This document shows positions 8,487 through 16,379 of a stretch of 64,000 nucleotides of DNA, piece by piece. Source of the DNA: Zwartia hollandica (GTDB lineage: Bacteria; Pseudomonadota; Gammaproteobacteria; Burkholderiales; Burkholderiaceae_B); assembly GCF_019923725.1 (NCBI RefSeq), contig NZ_JAHXRI010000007.1, positions 310,001 through 374,000 on the forward strand, in the 5' to 3' direction. How positions within the stretch are numbered: position 1 is the first letter of the stretch; every line of letters begins with the position of its first letter. The position numbers and the translations under genes were made by a program. The notes below the pieces were generated by a model that saw only the letters and a program-made list of their open reading frames with translations, was not told where the DNA came from and ran no database searches.

Positions 8487-9158
8487 ATGCTGGATAAGGT
8501 CAAGCAGTCACTCCAAGAGGCGATCGCGCCGATTCAAGACGGTGCCTCCGTGATGGTGAGTGGCTTCGGTGATGCAGGCATCCCCTTTGAGCTCATGAGT
8601 GCCATCATGGATAAGGGCTTGCGCGAACTCACCATCATTAGCAACAACGCGGGCACGCACGAGACCGGTATTGCTGGGCTCATCAAGGCAGGCAGGGTTC
8701 GTAAGGTTGTGTGTTCGCACCCTCGTCCTGCGCACTCCGATGTATTTGCTAATGCCTATCGTGCAGGTCAAGTGGAACTCGAATGCATGCCGCAAGGCAC
8801 ATTGGCAGAGCGCTTGCGTGCGGCAGGCGCTGGCTTGGGCCCGTTCTTCACCCCGACAGGCTACGGCACGCTCATCGCCGAGGGCAAAGAACAACGTGTC
8901 ATTAACGGCAAAGGCTACATCATGGAACAGCCGTTAACAGGCGACTTTGCTTTAGTGCGCGCCAACCTCGGCGATCGCTGGGGCAACCTGACTTACAGGT
9001 GGGCCGCTCGAAATTTTGGACCTGTGATGTGCATGGCGGCCAAGCACACGATCGCCCAAGTCAATCGCATCGTACCCTTAGGAGACCTAGCGCCAGAACA
9101 TGTGATGACGCCAGGGATATTCGTTCAGTCAGTCGTAGCAATCGGAGGGGAGCGATGA
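8487..9158 (+). CDS. 3-oxoacid CoA-transferase subunit A (PcaI-like)
   Basis: This 223-residue protein is the alpha subunit of a family I CoA-transferase. It has the N-terminal VMVSGFGDAGIPFELM block, the PQGTLAERLRAAGAG block and FTPTGYGTLIAEGK. The later DRWGNLTYRWAARNFGP segment resembles PcaI, the 3-oxoadipate CoA-transferase subunit, more than acetoacetate enzymes. It would pair with the next gene product to transfer CoA from succinyl-CoA to a 3-oxoacid. No other pca genes (cycloisomerase, thiolase) are nearby, so a role in the 3-oxoadipate pathway is not supported by context. Its TGA overlaps the ATG of subunit B. Confidence 0.88.
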   Translation: MLDKVKQSLQEAIAPIQDGASVMVSGFGDAGIPFELMSAIMDKGLRELTIISNNAGTHETGIAGLIKAGRVRKVVCSHPRPAHSDVFANAYRAGQVELECMPQGTLAERLRAAGAGLGPFFTPTGYGTLIAEGKEQRVINGKGYIMEQPLTGDFALVRANLGDRWGNLTYRWAARNFGPVMCMAAKHTIAQVNRIVPLGDLAPEHVMTPGIFVQSVVAIGGER

Positions 9159-9883
9159 GCAACGTTTCAAGCAGCAATTCAGACAGCACTCTCAAGCCAC
9201 TCTCACGCAGTGAAATTGCCTACCTGGTTGCCAACGACTTCCCGGATGGCTCAGTCGTGAACCTTGGAATTGGCATGCCGACTCAGGTTGCAGACCACCT
9301 TCCCACTGATCGCGAAATACTCCTGCACAGTGAGAACGGTATTTTGGGTATGGGCCGCGCCTCCGTGGGAGACGAGATAGACCTCGATATCATCAACGCC
9401 AGTCGCACGCCCGTCACGCTACTTGCTGGCGCCTCGATTACGGAGCACACCGTATCGTTTGCAATGATGCGCGGAGGCCATCTCGACTATTCGGTCCTAG
9501 GAGGCTTTCAAGTAGCAGCGAATGGTGACCTGGCAAACTGGATCACTTCAGGTCCTGATGCCATCGCAGCAATTGGCGGAGCGATGGATCTCGCGGTTGG
9601 CGCACGTAACGTGATCGTGATGATGGAGCATGTGGCCAAGGATCAGACACCAAAACTCATGAAAGCCTGCACTTATCCACTCACAGGAGCCGGCGTTGTG
9701 AATCAGGTGTACACCGATTTGGCGATCATTGATATTGGAGCAGAAGGGTTCGAAGTCCGTGCCATTATTGAGGGTCTATCCATGGAAACCCTTAAGCAAA
9801 AAACTGGCGCGCCCATCAAAGCATCGTCTAAGCTGTCGGTGATTCGTCGTAATTCGGAAGGAAAGCCTTTTTACGATCGATAG
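9155..9883 (+). CDS. 3-oxoacid CoA-transferase subunit B (PcaJ-like)
   Basis: This 242-residue beta subunit carries the catalytic Glu60 in the HSENGILGMG motif, which forms the glutamyl-CoA intermediate of family I CoA-transferases. The VNLGIGMPTQVADHL block precedes it, and GGAMDLAVGARNVIVMMEH follows. I chose the ATG at 9155 because it overlaps the subunit A stop (ATGA) and has GGAGGGGAG just upstream; a longer frame opens at 8999 but lies inside subunit A. The operon ends after this gene at a strong hairpin terminator. PcaJ-like or acetoacetate-type specificity cannot be separated by eye. Confidence 0.9.
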   Translation: MSNVSSSNSDSTLKPLSRSEIAYLVANDFPDGSVVNLGIGMPTQVADHLPTDREILLHSENGILGMGRASVGDEIDLDIINASRTPVTLLAGASITEHTVSFAMMRGGHLDYSVLGGFQVAANGDLANWITSGPDAIAAIGGAMDLAVGARNVIVMMEHVAKDQTPKLMKACTYPLTGAGVVNQVYTDLAIIDIGAEGFEVRAIIEGLSMETLKQKTGAPIKASSKLSVIRRNSEGKPFYDR

Positions 9884-9910
9884 TGTGAATCGCCATACGC
9901 GTTGAATCAA

Positions 9911-9936
9911 ACGGCGCCGCAGGCGCCGTTTTTTTA
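9911..9936 (+). terminator. Rho-independent terminator after CoA-transferase operon
   Basis: A perfect 8-base stem (ACGGCGCC at 9911-9918, GGCGCCGT at 9922-9929) with a 3-base loop is followed immediately by a run of T. It lies 28 bases after the subunit B stop and ends the Bug/CoA-transferase operon. Confidence 0.92.
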
Positions 9937-9953
9937 ATCAGGAGCTAAACAAC

Positions 9954-10928
9954 ATGACAACAACGATCCTGGCGTCAGCCAAGACAGCACTTGCCTCGCT
10001 AGCGCTCGCTGCTAGCTTTGCAGCGAATGCGCAGACAGCAAGTAACCAGCCCATCACACTGATCATTCCCTATCCACCTGGCGGTAGCGCCGATATGCTT
10101 GCCAGGCCGATACTTCCCGAGCTTCAAAAGAAGCTTGGCCAGACAATCGTACTCGATTACAAAGCAGGCGCCGGTGGCACCATTGCTACGCAAGCACTCG
10201 CGCGCGCCAAACCAGATGGCAACACGATTCTGATGGTCTTGACGGCACACGCCATCAACGATGCGCTCTACCCCTCGTTGCCTTACAACACACGTAAAGA
10301 TTTTGCACCAGTGTCTCTTGTTGCAACCTTGCCTTTGTTGGTGGCTGCACCCCTGACAACGCCAGTCAATACAATTCCTGAGCTCATTGCCTACGCTAAA
10401 GCGAATCCAGACAAACTGTCTTACGCATCAGCAGGCAATGGAAACACCAGTCACCTAGCTGTTGAAGTTTTCAAGAGCAAAACGGGTACGCAGATGGTGC
10501 ACATCCCTTACAAAGGGAGTGGCCCTGCTGTCATCGCGATGCTCGGCGGTGAAGTCTCCTTGATGTTTGACAGCATTTCCACCTCGTACCAACAGGTTAA
10601 AGCGGGCAAGCTAAAAGCCATTGCAGTAACTGGTGCCAAGCGCACCGAGATTCTGCCCAATGTCCCCACCGTAGCTGAAACGTTGCCAGGCTTTGAAGTA
10701 AACGTCTGGTATGGAATTTTGGCCCCCGCAGGTACGCCGAGCGCGGCGATCGATCGACTCAACAAAGCATTCGCCGAAGTCGCTCAGGATCCAAAAATCC
10801 GGGAACAACTGGCTGCAAACGGCTACCAGATGGTGGGGTCCACCCCTGCTGAATTCGGCAAACATATTGAAGCGGAACTTCAAATGTGGAATAAAGCCGT
10901 CAAAGACTCGGGCGCAAAAATTAACTAA
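9954..10928 (+). CDS. Bug-type tripartite tricarboxylate transporter receptor
   Basis: This 324-residue Bug/TctC periplasmic receptor has a signal peptide ending near AANAQ (residue 27). The block LIIPYPPGGSADMLARPI follows, and later come HIPYKGSGPAVIAMLGGEV and LPNVPTVAETLPGFEV. The start follows AGGAGC. It begins 18 bases after the terminator of the preceding operon, so it must have its own promoter, perhaps overlapping the terminator region, or be reached by readthrough. No transporter membrane subunits are adjacent. Bug families are greatly expanded in Bordetella and relatives, where most are orphans with unknown ligands. Confidence 0.9.
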   Translation: MTTTILASAKTALASLALAASFAANAQTASNQPITLIIPYPPGGSADMLARPILPELQKKLGQTIVLDYKAGAGGTIATQALARAKPDGNTILMVLTAHAINDALYPSLPYNTRKDFAPVSLVATLPLLVAAPLTTPVNTIPELIAYAKANPDKLSYASAGNGNTSHLAVEVFKSKTGTQMVHIPYKGSGPAVIAMLGGEVSLMFDSISTSYQQVKAGKLKAIAVTGAKRTEILPNVPTVAETLPGFEVNVWYGILAPAGTPSAAIDRLNKAFAEVAQDPKIREQLAANGYQMVGSTPAEFGKHIEAELQMWNKAVKDSGAKIN

Positions 10929-10988
10929 CACTGACTGTGCACCTTGCTGGGCTGCGCAGAACGCGACAACATGTACTTCGGAGATTCT

Positions 10989-11987
10989 ATGAAAACATTC
11001 ACTACAAAAAAAATCGCTCGCCTGCTCGGTGCACTCGGCGTAACGTTACTGGCGGGCGTAGCTGGCACCGCTGCGAATGCGCAGGCAAATTGGCCTGATC
11101 GTCCGATCAAACTAATCGTCGCTTACCCACCAGGTGGACCCGTGGATGTCTCGGGCCGCGTCTTCGCAAAATTCTTGGGCGAGCAGCTTAATCAGTCCGT
11201 CATTGTAGAAAATCGCGCGGGTGCGAGCGGCATGATCGGCGCTGACGCAACGGCAAAGTCAGCGCCAGATGGCTACACGCTTAACTATGTCGCGAGTCCT
11301 AGTCTTACTATTTCCCCGATTGTTCAACGCAGCAAGCTTTTCGACCCACGTAAAGACTTCACGCTGATTAGTCCGATCCTTAGCTACACCAACATGCTAC
11401 TCGTTGGGTCTCAAACAAACGTCAAGACAGTCAAAGAGCTTGTCGAGTACGCCCGACAAAATCCAGACAAAGTCACCTTTGGCTCTGCCGGCTTTGGCGG
11501 GTCAAATCACTTGTCCGCCGAACTGCTCAAGCAATCCACCAATACCCAAATGCTTCATATCCCCTACAAGGGGAACGCCCCTGCGATGGTCGACGTGATT
11601 AGTGGCAAGGTGACGTTCATGTTCGATATCGTCGGGACAGGCAAAGCGTTTGTTGAAAGCGGCAGAGCACGTGCACTCGCCGTCACATCAAAGACGCGCA
11701 ACCCAAGCGTACCGACCGTACCCACCATGATCGAAGCTGGAATCGCCGACTACGAAGTGTTGGGATGGTTTGCCGTCATCGGACCTAAAGGCATACCTAC
11801 CGAGGTCGTCGCAAAACTCACCAAAGCTGTCGAAGCCGCGAAGACAAGCAAAGGGTTTACGGATTCTGCGGTGGCAGCAGGCTACACCATCGACAAAGGC
11901 AATGCCAAAGATCTTGAAAAACAGATCAATAGTGAATACGCAATGTGGGAAGGCGTTGTGACAAAAGGAAAGATTTATCCTGATTGA
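10989..11987 (+). CDS. Bug-type tripartite tricarboxylate transporter receptor
   Basis: This 332-residue Bug/TctC receptor starts at the ATG preceded by CGGAG at five bases' spacing; a longer frame from 10944 would push the signal peptide inside and is less likely. The signal peptide (MKTFTTKK, then a hydrophobic stretch, ending ANAQ) is followed by IKLIVAYPPGGPVDVSGRVF. HIPYKGNAPAMVDVISGKV and VPTVPTMIEAG are present. It lies 60 bases after the previous Bug gene, so the two may be co-transcribed. Its end faces the eut operon with only six bases between. Ligand unknown. Confidence 0.9.
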   Translation: MKTFTTKKIARLLGALGVTLLAGVAGTAANAQANWPDRPIKLIVAYPPGGPVDVSGRVFAKFLGEQLNQSVIVENRAGASGMIGADATAKSAPDGYTLNYVASPSLTISPIVQRSKLFDPRKDFTLISPILSYTNMLLVGSQTNVKTVKELVEYARQNPDKVTFGSAGFGGSNHLSAELLKQSTNTQMLHIPYKGNAPAMVDVISGKVTFMFDIVGTGKAFVESGRARALAVTSKTRNPSVPTVPTMIEAGIADYEVLGWFAVIGPKGIPTEVVAKLTKAVEAAKTSKGFTDSAVAAGYTIDKGNAKDLEKQINSEYAMWEGVVTKGKIYPD

Positions 11988-11993
11988 TCCACT

Positions 11994-12974
11994 TTAATCC
12001 GCAACGATATTCGCACTCTTTATCGTATCGCTCCACTTCTTCAATTCGTTTTCCAAAAACGCTTTGAATTGCTCAGGTGACCCTGGCGCCGGTTCTGCGC
12101 CAGCAGCCATCAAGGCTTCCACCGTTTTTGGAGCGGACAAGACCCGCACCATATCGGCATTGACACGCTTGACAATATCGGCTGGCGTGCCGGCGGGCGC
12201 CACTACACCTGTCCAAGAATACGCTTCATAACCTGGCAAACCTGCGGCGGAAATCGTGGGGACCTCAGGGAAAAACTTTGAAGTCTCCGGATTACCAACA
12301 CCAAGAGCTCTAATTTTTCCGGACTTGATAAAGGGCAAGGCAGAAGGGCCATCAGCAAACATCAATTGCACTTGGCCACCAACCAAATCCTGCATCGCTG
12401 GAGCACTCCCTTTATAGGGAATGTGCTGCATTTTTGTACCAGCAAGGCTATTAAATAGTTCACCCGCGAGATGGGTACCACCGCCCGTACCCGAGGAGCT
12501 ATAAGAGAGCTTTCCTGGATTGGCTTTCGCATAGGCAATCAACTCTGCGACGGACTTAACAGGCAGAGAAGGATGCACCACAAGCACGATCGGAAACCTC
12601 GCGGCCATCCCCACTGGCACGAAGTCTTTCTGAATGTCGTAACTCAGACTTTTCTTCAAGCTGGGAAGTACCGCGTGATGGATAGCAGCAAAGAAAAAGG
12701 TGTAACCATCGGGCGCAGCCTTAGCAGCCGCTTGCGCACCGACGATACCGCCCGCGCCTGCTTTATTGTCAATAGGGGCAGTGACCGACCACAACTGAGA
12801 TAACGGTGCAGTCGTAAGACGTGCCGTTGTGTCTACTGGCCCACCAGGAGGAAACGGCACAATGAAGGTAACCGGTTTGTCTGGCCAAGCAGCCTGCGTG
12901 AGGCCGGTCACCAAACACATACCAATCAGCGCGCATGTTTTTAAAAGGTAGGTCGCTGCAAATGACTGACTCAT
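11994..12974 (-). CDS. Bug-type receptor, third gene of the eutBC operon
   Basis: This 326-residue Bug/TctC receptor has a signal peptide ending at TQA (about residue 28). The family blocks VTFIVPFPPGGPVDTTARL, HIPYKGSAPAMQDLVGGQV and VPTISAAGLPG follow. Its ATG overlaps the eutC stop (ATGA) and AAGGAT precedes it, so it is translationally coupled to ethanolamine ammonia-lyase. This is unusual: ethanolamine operons normally carry an amino-acid/ethanolamine permease (Eat or EutH), and Bug proteins normally bind carboxylates. It may bind ethanolamine, a related amino alcohol or a co-metabolised acid, or the pairing may be incidental. No tctAB genes are nearby. Confidence 0.9.
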   Translation of the reverse strand: MSQSFAATYLLKTCALIGMCLVTGLTQAAWPDKPVTFIVPFPPGGPVDTTARLTTAPLSQLWSVTAPIDNKAGAGGIVGAQAAAKAAPDGYTFFFAAIHHAVLPSLKKSLSYDIQKDFVPVGMAARFPIVLVVHPSLPVKSVAELIAYAKANPGKLSYSSSGTGGGTHLAGELFNSLAGTKMQHIPYKGSAPAMQDLVGGQVQLMFADGPSALPFIKSGKIRALGVGNPETSKFFPEVPTISAAGLPGYEAYSWTGVVAPAGTPADIVKRVNADMVRVLSAPKTVEALMAAGAEPAPGSPEQFKAFLENELKKWSDTIKSANIVAD

Positions 12975-13777
12975 TTTTTTATCCTTATCGTATCTGTTTC
13001 GTATTCCGACGCTTCTTTTAAATCTACGCCAGTTTTACCAAGAACTCTTGCTTGCGCAATTAACCAAGCAAGTTTCTGTGCAGCACCAGCATAGCTCAAA
13101 CCCTCGGGTCGGATGTTTGATATACAGTTGCGTTCAGAGTCGTTGCGTCCCACCCTAGGATGCCAAGTCATATAGACTCCCATACTGTCGGGCGCCGACA
13201 AACCTGGCCTCTCACCAATCAAAACAACAACTATCTCGGCACCCAAGACCTCACCGATCTCATCGCCAAGCGCTACGCGCGCCTGTGTAGCCACTACAAC
13301 CGCCGAGTTATCGAGCGGCGATCCGAGAGCCTGCAACGCCTTGAGCGTCGGAAGCGCGTGCGTTTGAACCGCTCTCGCTGAGAGTCCATCTGCAACAACA
13401 AATGCGATCGCGCCGGGCGAGAGGCGCGCTTGACGGATTGACTCTTCCAACGTGCGAATGCTGATGTCCGAGAGGCGACGACCCAAATCTGGTCGTAACA
13501 GATAGTGCTCTCTATTTTCGGCTCTGCTCGAGACAGCGGTAGGATCAAATCCCATGTGAACCAACCCCTGCGTGAGCGTCTCTATATCGAGTGCCTCATG
13601 CACTGCGTCGCGCGCTCTAGCGTGAGCAAGTCGAAATTCAAGAAGTTCGTTTGTCGGAAGACTCACACCTGTGCGTCCAAGCGCTATCCTAGCCCGAGTA
13701 AATTCCTTCAGGGCGGACCACGCTGGCGTCGCTTCTAAAAATGAGGGTTGATCCGGTGCTATTTTGTACTCGGTCAC
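12971..13777 (-). CDS. eutC: Ethanolamine ammonia-lyase small subunit
   Basis: EutC is the light subunit of adenosylcobalamin-dependent ethanolamine ammonia-lyase, which converts ethanolamine to acetaldehyde and ammonia. The blocks LARALARARDAVHE-like (RLAHARARDAVHEAL), RPDLGRRLS, VVADGLSARAVQ and GERPGLSAPDSMGVYMTW are diagnostic of the family. I place the start at the GTG at 13777: it has AAGGA at seven bases' spacing and begins one base after the eutB stop. A TTG at 13792 would also be in frame but has no such site. This gives 268 residues, a normal length. It sits between eutB and a Bug receptor gene. Confidence 0.93.
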   Translation of the reverse strand: MTEYKIAPDQPSFLEATPAWSALKEFTRARIALGRTGVSLPTNELLEFRLAHARARDAVHEALDIETLTQGLVHMGFDPTAVSSRAENREHYLLRPDLGRRLSDISIRTLEESIRQARLSPGAIAFVVADGLSARAVQTHALPTLKALQALGSPLDNSAVVVATQARVALGDEIGEVLGAEIVVVLIGERPGLSAPDSMGVYMTWHPRVGRNDSERNCISNIRPEGLSYAGAAQKLAWLIAQARVLGKTGVDLKEASEYETDTIRIKK

Positions 13778-13778
13778 G

Positions 13779-15158
13779 TTAGGTTCCTTCAAATTTCAAC
13801 AATGCCTGTACATCTGCGTGACGAATAAGATCGCCGCGCTCGTCCGTCACCCCCATCTTCTTAAGCCACGCCTCAAATTCCGGTGCAGGTCGCTTACCCA
13901 ACACTCGCCGTATGTACAAGGCGTCGTGAAACGAGGTGCTTTGATATCCCAGCATGATATCGTCCGACCCAGGCACACCCATAATGTAGTTAATGCCTGC
14001 CACACCCAGCAGCGTGAGCAAGGTATCCATATCGTCCTGATCTGCCTCGGCGTGGTTGGTGTAGCAAATATCAACCCCCATCGGCAATCCTAGCAATTTG
14101 CCGCAAAAGTGATCTTCCAAGCCAGCGCGGATGATCTGCTTTCCGTCATAGAGGTATTCAGGCCCAATGAAACCTACAACGCTATTTACGAGAAGAGGTT
14201 TAAATCTGCGCGCCAAGCCGTAGGCTCGAGCTTCGATCGTTTGTTGATCAACGCCGTGATGTGCGTTAGCGGATAACGCGCTCCCCTGACCCGTTTCAAA
14301 ATACATCACGTTATTGCCTACGGTGCCCCGCCCCAAAGACAGGGCAGCGTCATAAGCCTCTTCCAATAAAGAAACACTCACACCAAAACTACGATTCACG
14401 CCCTCTGTTCCGCCAATCGACTGAAAGACCAGGTCGACAGGCAGTCCACCCTCGATAGCCTTTAGCGTCGTCGTCACATGCCCCAGGACGCAGGTTTGCG
14501 TGGGAATATCAAATTTTTGACGCACTTTATCTAACAACAAAAGGATACGGCTCGTTTCGCGCAGATTATCTGAGGCGGGATTCACTCCAATAACAGCGTC
14601 TCCCGCCCCATTCAATAAACCATCGATGATCGAGGCTCCTACTCCTCGCACGTCATCGGTGGGGTGGTTAGGCTGAAGCCTGACTGACAGGCAGCCATCT
14701 AATCCCAATGTATTCCGAAATCGAGTGACTACCCGACACTTTGCACTCACCAAAATCAAGTCTTGATTTCTCATGATCTTGGAGACCGCTGCTACCATCT
14801 CAGGGGTTAATCCCCGAGCGACCTGGGCTAGATCCTCTGTCCCCACCGCGTCGGAGAGGAGCCAATTACGCAAGTCTCCAACGGTCAGACCTGAAATGCG
14901 TTCAAACGAATCGGGTTGGTGATCATCCAAGATCACACGCGTGACCTCGTCCTCTTCGTAGGGGATGAGCGGCTCGTCAAGAAATCGTTTTAGCGGCACC
15001 TCAGCGAGAATAAGGGCTGCAGCAATTCGCTCCTCCGATGTGGCAGCCGCCACACCCGATAAACAGTCCCCAGACCGCAAGGGGCTGGCCTTGGCCATCA
15101 AAGACCTTAAATCCGCAAACACATAGCTGCGTGAACCCAATGATTTTCTAAAACCCAT
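13779..15158 (-). CDS. eutB: Ethanolamine ammonia-lyase large subunit
   Basis: EutB (459 residues) is the catalytic subunit of the B12 enzyme and holds the substrate in a TIM barrel. The LRSGDCLSGVAAATSEERIAA opening, RLQPNHPTDDVRG, GDAVIGVNPASDN, ETGQGSALSANAHHG, VGFIGPEYLYDGKQIIRAGLEDHF and the C-terminal DDIMLGYQSTSFHD all match EutB along its full length. No eutA reactivase, cobalamin adenosyltransferase, acetaldehyde dehydrogenase or microcompartment shell gene is in the window, so this is the short, shell-free form. It is the first gene of a three-gene minus-strand operon. No cobalamin riboswitch is visible upstream. Confidence 0.96.
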   Translation of the reverse strand: MGFRKSLGSRSYVFADLRSLMAKASPLRSGDCLSGVAAATSEERIAAALILAEVPLKRFLDEPLIPYEEDEVTRVILDDHQPDSFERISGLTVGDLRNWLLSDAVGTEDLAQVARGLTPEMVAAVSKIMRNQDLILVSAKCRVVTRFRNTLGLDGCLSVRLQPNHPTDDVRGVGASIIDGLLNGAGDAVIGVNPASDNLRETSRILLLLDKVRQKFDIPTQTCVLGHVTTTLKAIEGGLPVDLVFQSIGGTEGVNRSFGVSVSLLEEAYDAALSLGRGTVGNNVMYFETGQGSALSANAHHGVDQQTIEARAYGLARRFKPLLVNSVVGFIGPEYLYDGKQIIRAGLEDHFCGKLLGLPMGVDICYTNHAEADQDDMDTLLTLLGVAGINYIMGVPGSDDIMLGYQSTSFHDALYIRRVLGKRPAPEFEAWLKKMGVTDERGDLIRHADVQALLKFEGT

Positions 15159-15462
15159 GGCTGTCCCAAGTGCAATCTAGTCGGTTCGTAGAACAATGAT
15201 ACCCGTCAATTCTTTTCAAACATCTTTCTCGCTGCAGAACAAAAAAATCAGGGTTATCCCTGCGTCTACTGACAACACACCCCGGGCGAACCGCATATTT
15301 CCAAAATAACGAACTCTGCCCTAGCAAATGACGAATACCCCTGCCGAAAGAAAAAATCTACTATTGCTTAAACGTCATAGGAACTTGTCTCGCTTTGCCT
15401 TGCGCACCGCAGCATGCCGAATGCGTTAAGGTAATGAACAACCGATTTACAGGAGAGCAGTA
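15159..15462. promoter_or_regulatory. Divergent intergenic region between eutB and the SDR operon
   Basis: This 304-base region has no convincing gene. It must carry the promoters of the leftward eutBC-Bug operon and the rightward SDR-to-ligase operon. A TTGACG (minus strand) lies about 50 bases before eutB, without a clear -10 box at the right distance. A good Shine-Dalgarno AGGAGA at 15451-15456 precedes the SDR start by six bases. I found no B12-box or other riboswitch pattern and no strong hairpin. Confidence 0.4.
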
Positions 15463-16377
15463 ATGAGCGGAATGTTGGCAGGCAAAGTTGCAGTGGTCAC
15501 GGGTGCAGGCGGTGGGATTGGGCGCGGAATCGCGCTTGCCATGGCCGCTGCTGGCGCAAAAGTCGTCGTCAATGACATCGGCGCAAGCTTGGCCGGCGAA
15601 GGTACCGGTGCCGGACCCGCCCAACAAGTTGCCGATGAAATTATTAAGGCAGGCGGCCAAGCGGTTCCCAATACCGATAGCGTTGCGACGCGCGTAACCG
15701 CTAACAACATTATCGAAACGGCTGTACAGACATTCGGACGCATCGACATTGTTGTGAATAATGCCGGCAATTTGCGTGACCGTGTGTTTCACAAAATGAG
15801 TGAAGAAGAATGGACACAAGTCATTGACGTTCACCTTAACGGTACGTTTTATGTCAGTCGCGCTGCTGCAAACTATTACCGCGAGCAAGAATCTGGTGCC
15901 TTTGTGCACATGACCTCGACCTCGGGTCTGATCGGTAACTTTGGTCAAGCGAATTACTCTGCGGCCAAGTTAGGAATCGCAGCACTATCGAAGTCGATCG
16001 CTTTAGATATGGCACGCTACCACGTGCGCTCAAACTGTATCGCTCCTTTCGCCTGGAGCCGCATGACAAGCTCTATTCCCGCGAATACAGACGAAGAAAA
16101 AGCACGTGTAACCAAGTTGCAAAAGATGGAAGCCAATAAGATTGCGCCAATGGCCGTTTATCTCGGAAGCGACAGGGCCAGCGAAGTCACGGGCCAAATC
16201 TTTGGTGTGCGCGCGAACGAAATCATGTTGTTTAGCCAGCCTCGCCCCATCCGCTCGGTGCATATGAGCACGGGCTGGACGCCTGAAGCAATTGCCGAGA
16301 TCGCCGCACCTGCGATGAAACATCACTTCATGGCGCTTGAGCGCTCACCCGATGCGATTGACTGGGATCCAATCTAA
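15463..16377 (+). CDS. MFE-2-type short-chain dehydrogenase (3-hydroxyacyl-CoA dehydrogenase)
   Basis: This 304-residue SDR resembles the dehydrogenase domain of multifunctional enzyme 2 (peroxisomal beta-oxidation). The TGAGGGIGRG cofactor loop is at residues 13-22 and NNAG at 99-102. The catalytic Ser152, Tyr165 and Lys169 lie in the stretch from TSTSGLIGNFG through NYSAAKLGI. The C-terminal extension of about 60 residues beyond the core SDR fold is also a feature of MFE-2 types. It should oxidise a (3R)-hydroxyacyl-CoA with NAD. The next gene encodes a hydratase 2-like protein, so the two together form a split MFE-2. AGGAGA precedes the start. Confidence 0.87.
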   Translation: MSGMLAGKVAVVTGAGGGIGRGIALAMAAAGAKVVVNDIGASLAGEGTGAGPAQQVADEIIKAGGQAVPNTDSVATRVTANNIIETAVQTFGRIDIVVNNAGNLRDRVFHKMSEEEWTQVIDVHLNGTFYVSRAAANYYREQESGAFVHMTSTSGLIGNFGQANYSAAKLGIAALSKSIALDMARYHVRSNCIAPFAWSRMTSSIPANTDEEKARVTKLQKMEANKIAPMAVYLGSDRASEVTGQIFGVRANEIMLFSQPRPIRSVHMSTGWTPEAIAEIAAPAMKHHFMALERSPDAIDWDPI

Positions 16378-16379
16378 TC

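Noticed and set aside
8487-9883. Naming the CoA-transferase pair pcaI and pcaJ
   Set aside because: The sequence is PcaIJ-like, but no other protocatechuate-pathway genes are present, so specificity for 3-oxoadipate is not supported.
15159-15300. Possible cobalamin riboswitch before eutB
   Set aside because: I looked for the conserved B12 box and surrounding helices on the minus strand and did not find them; the space before eutB is also short for a full riboswitch.
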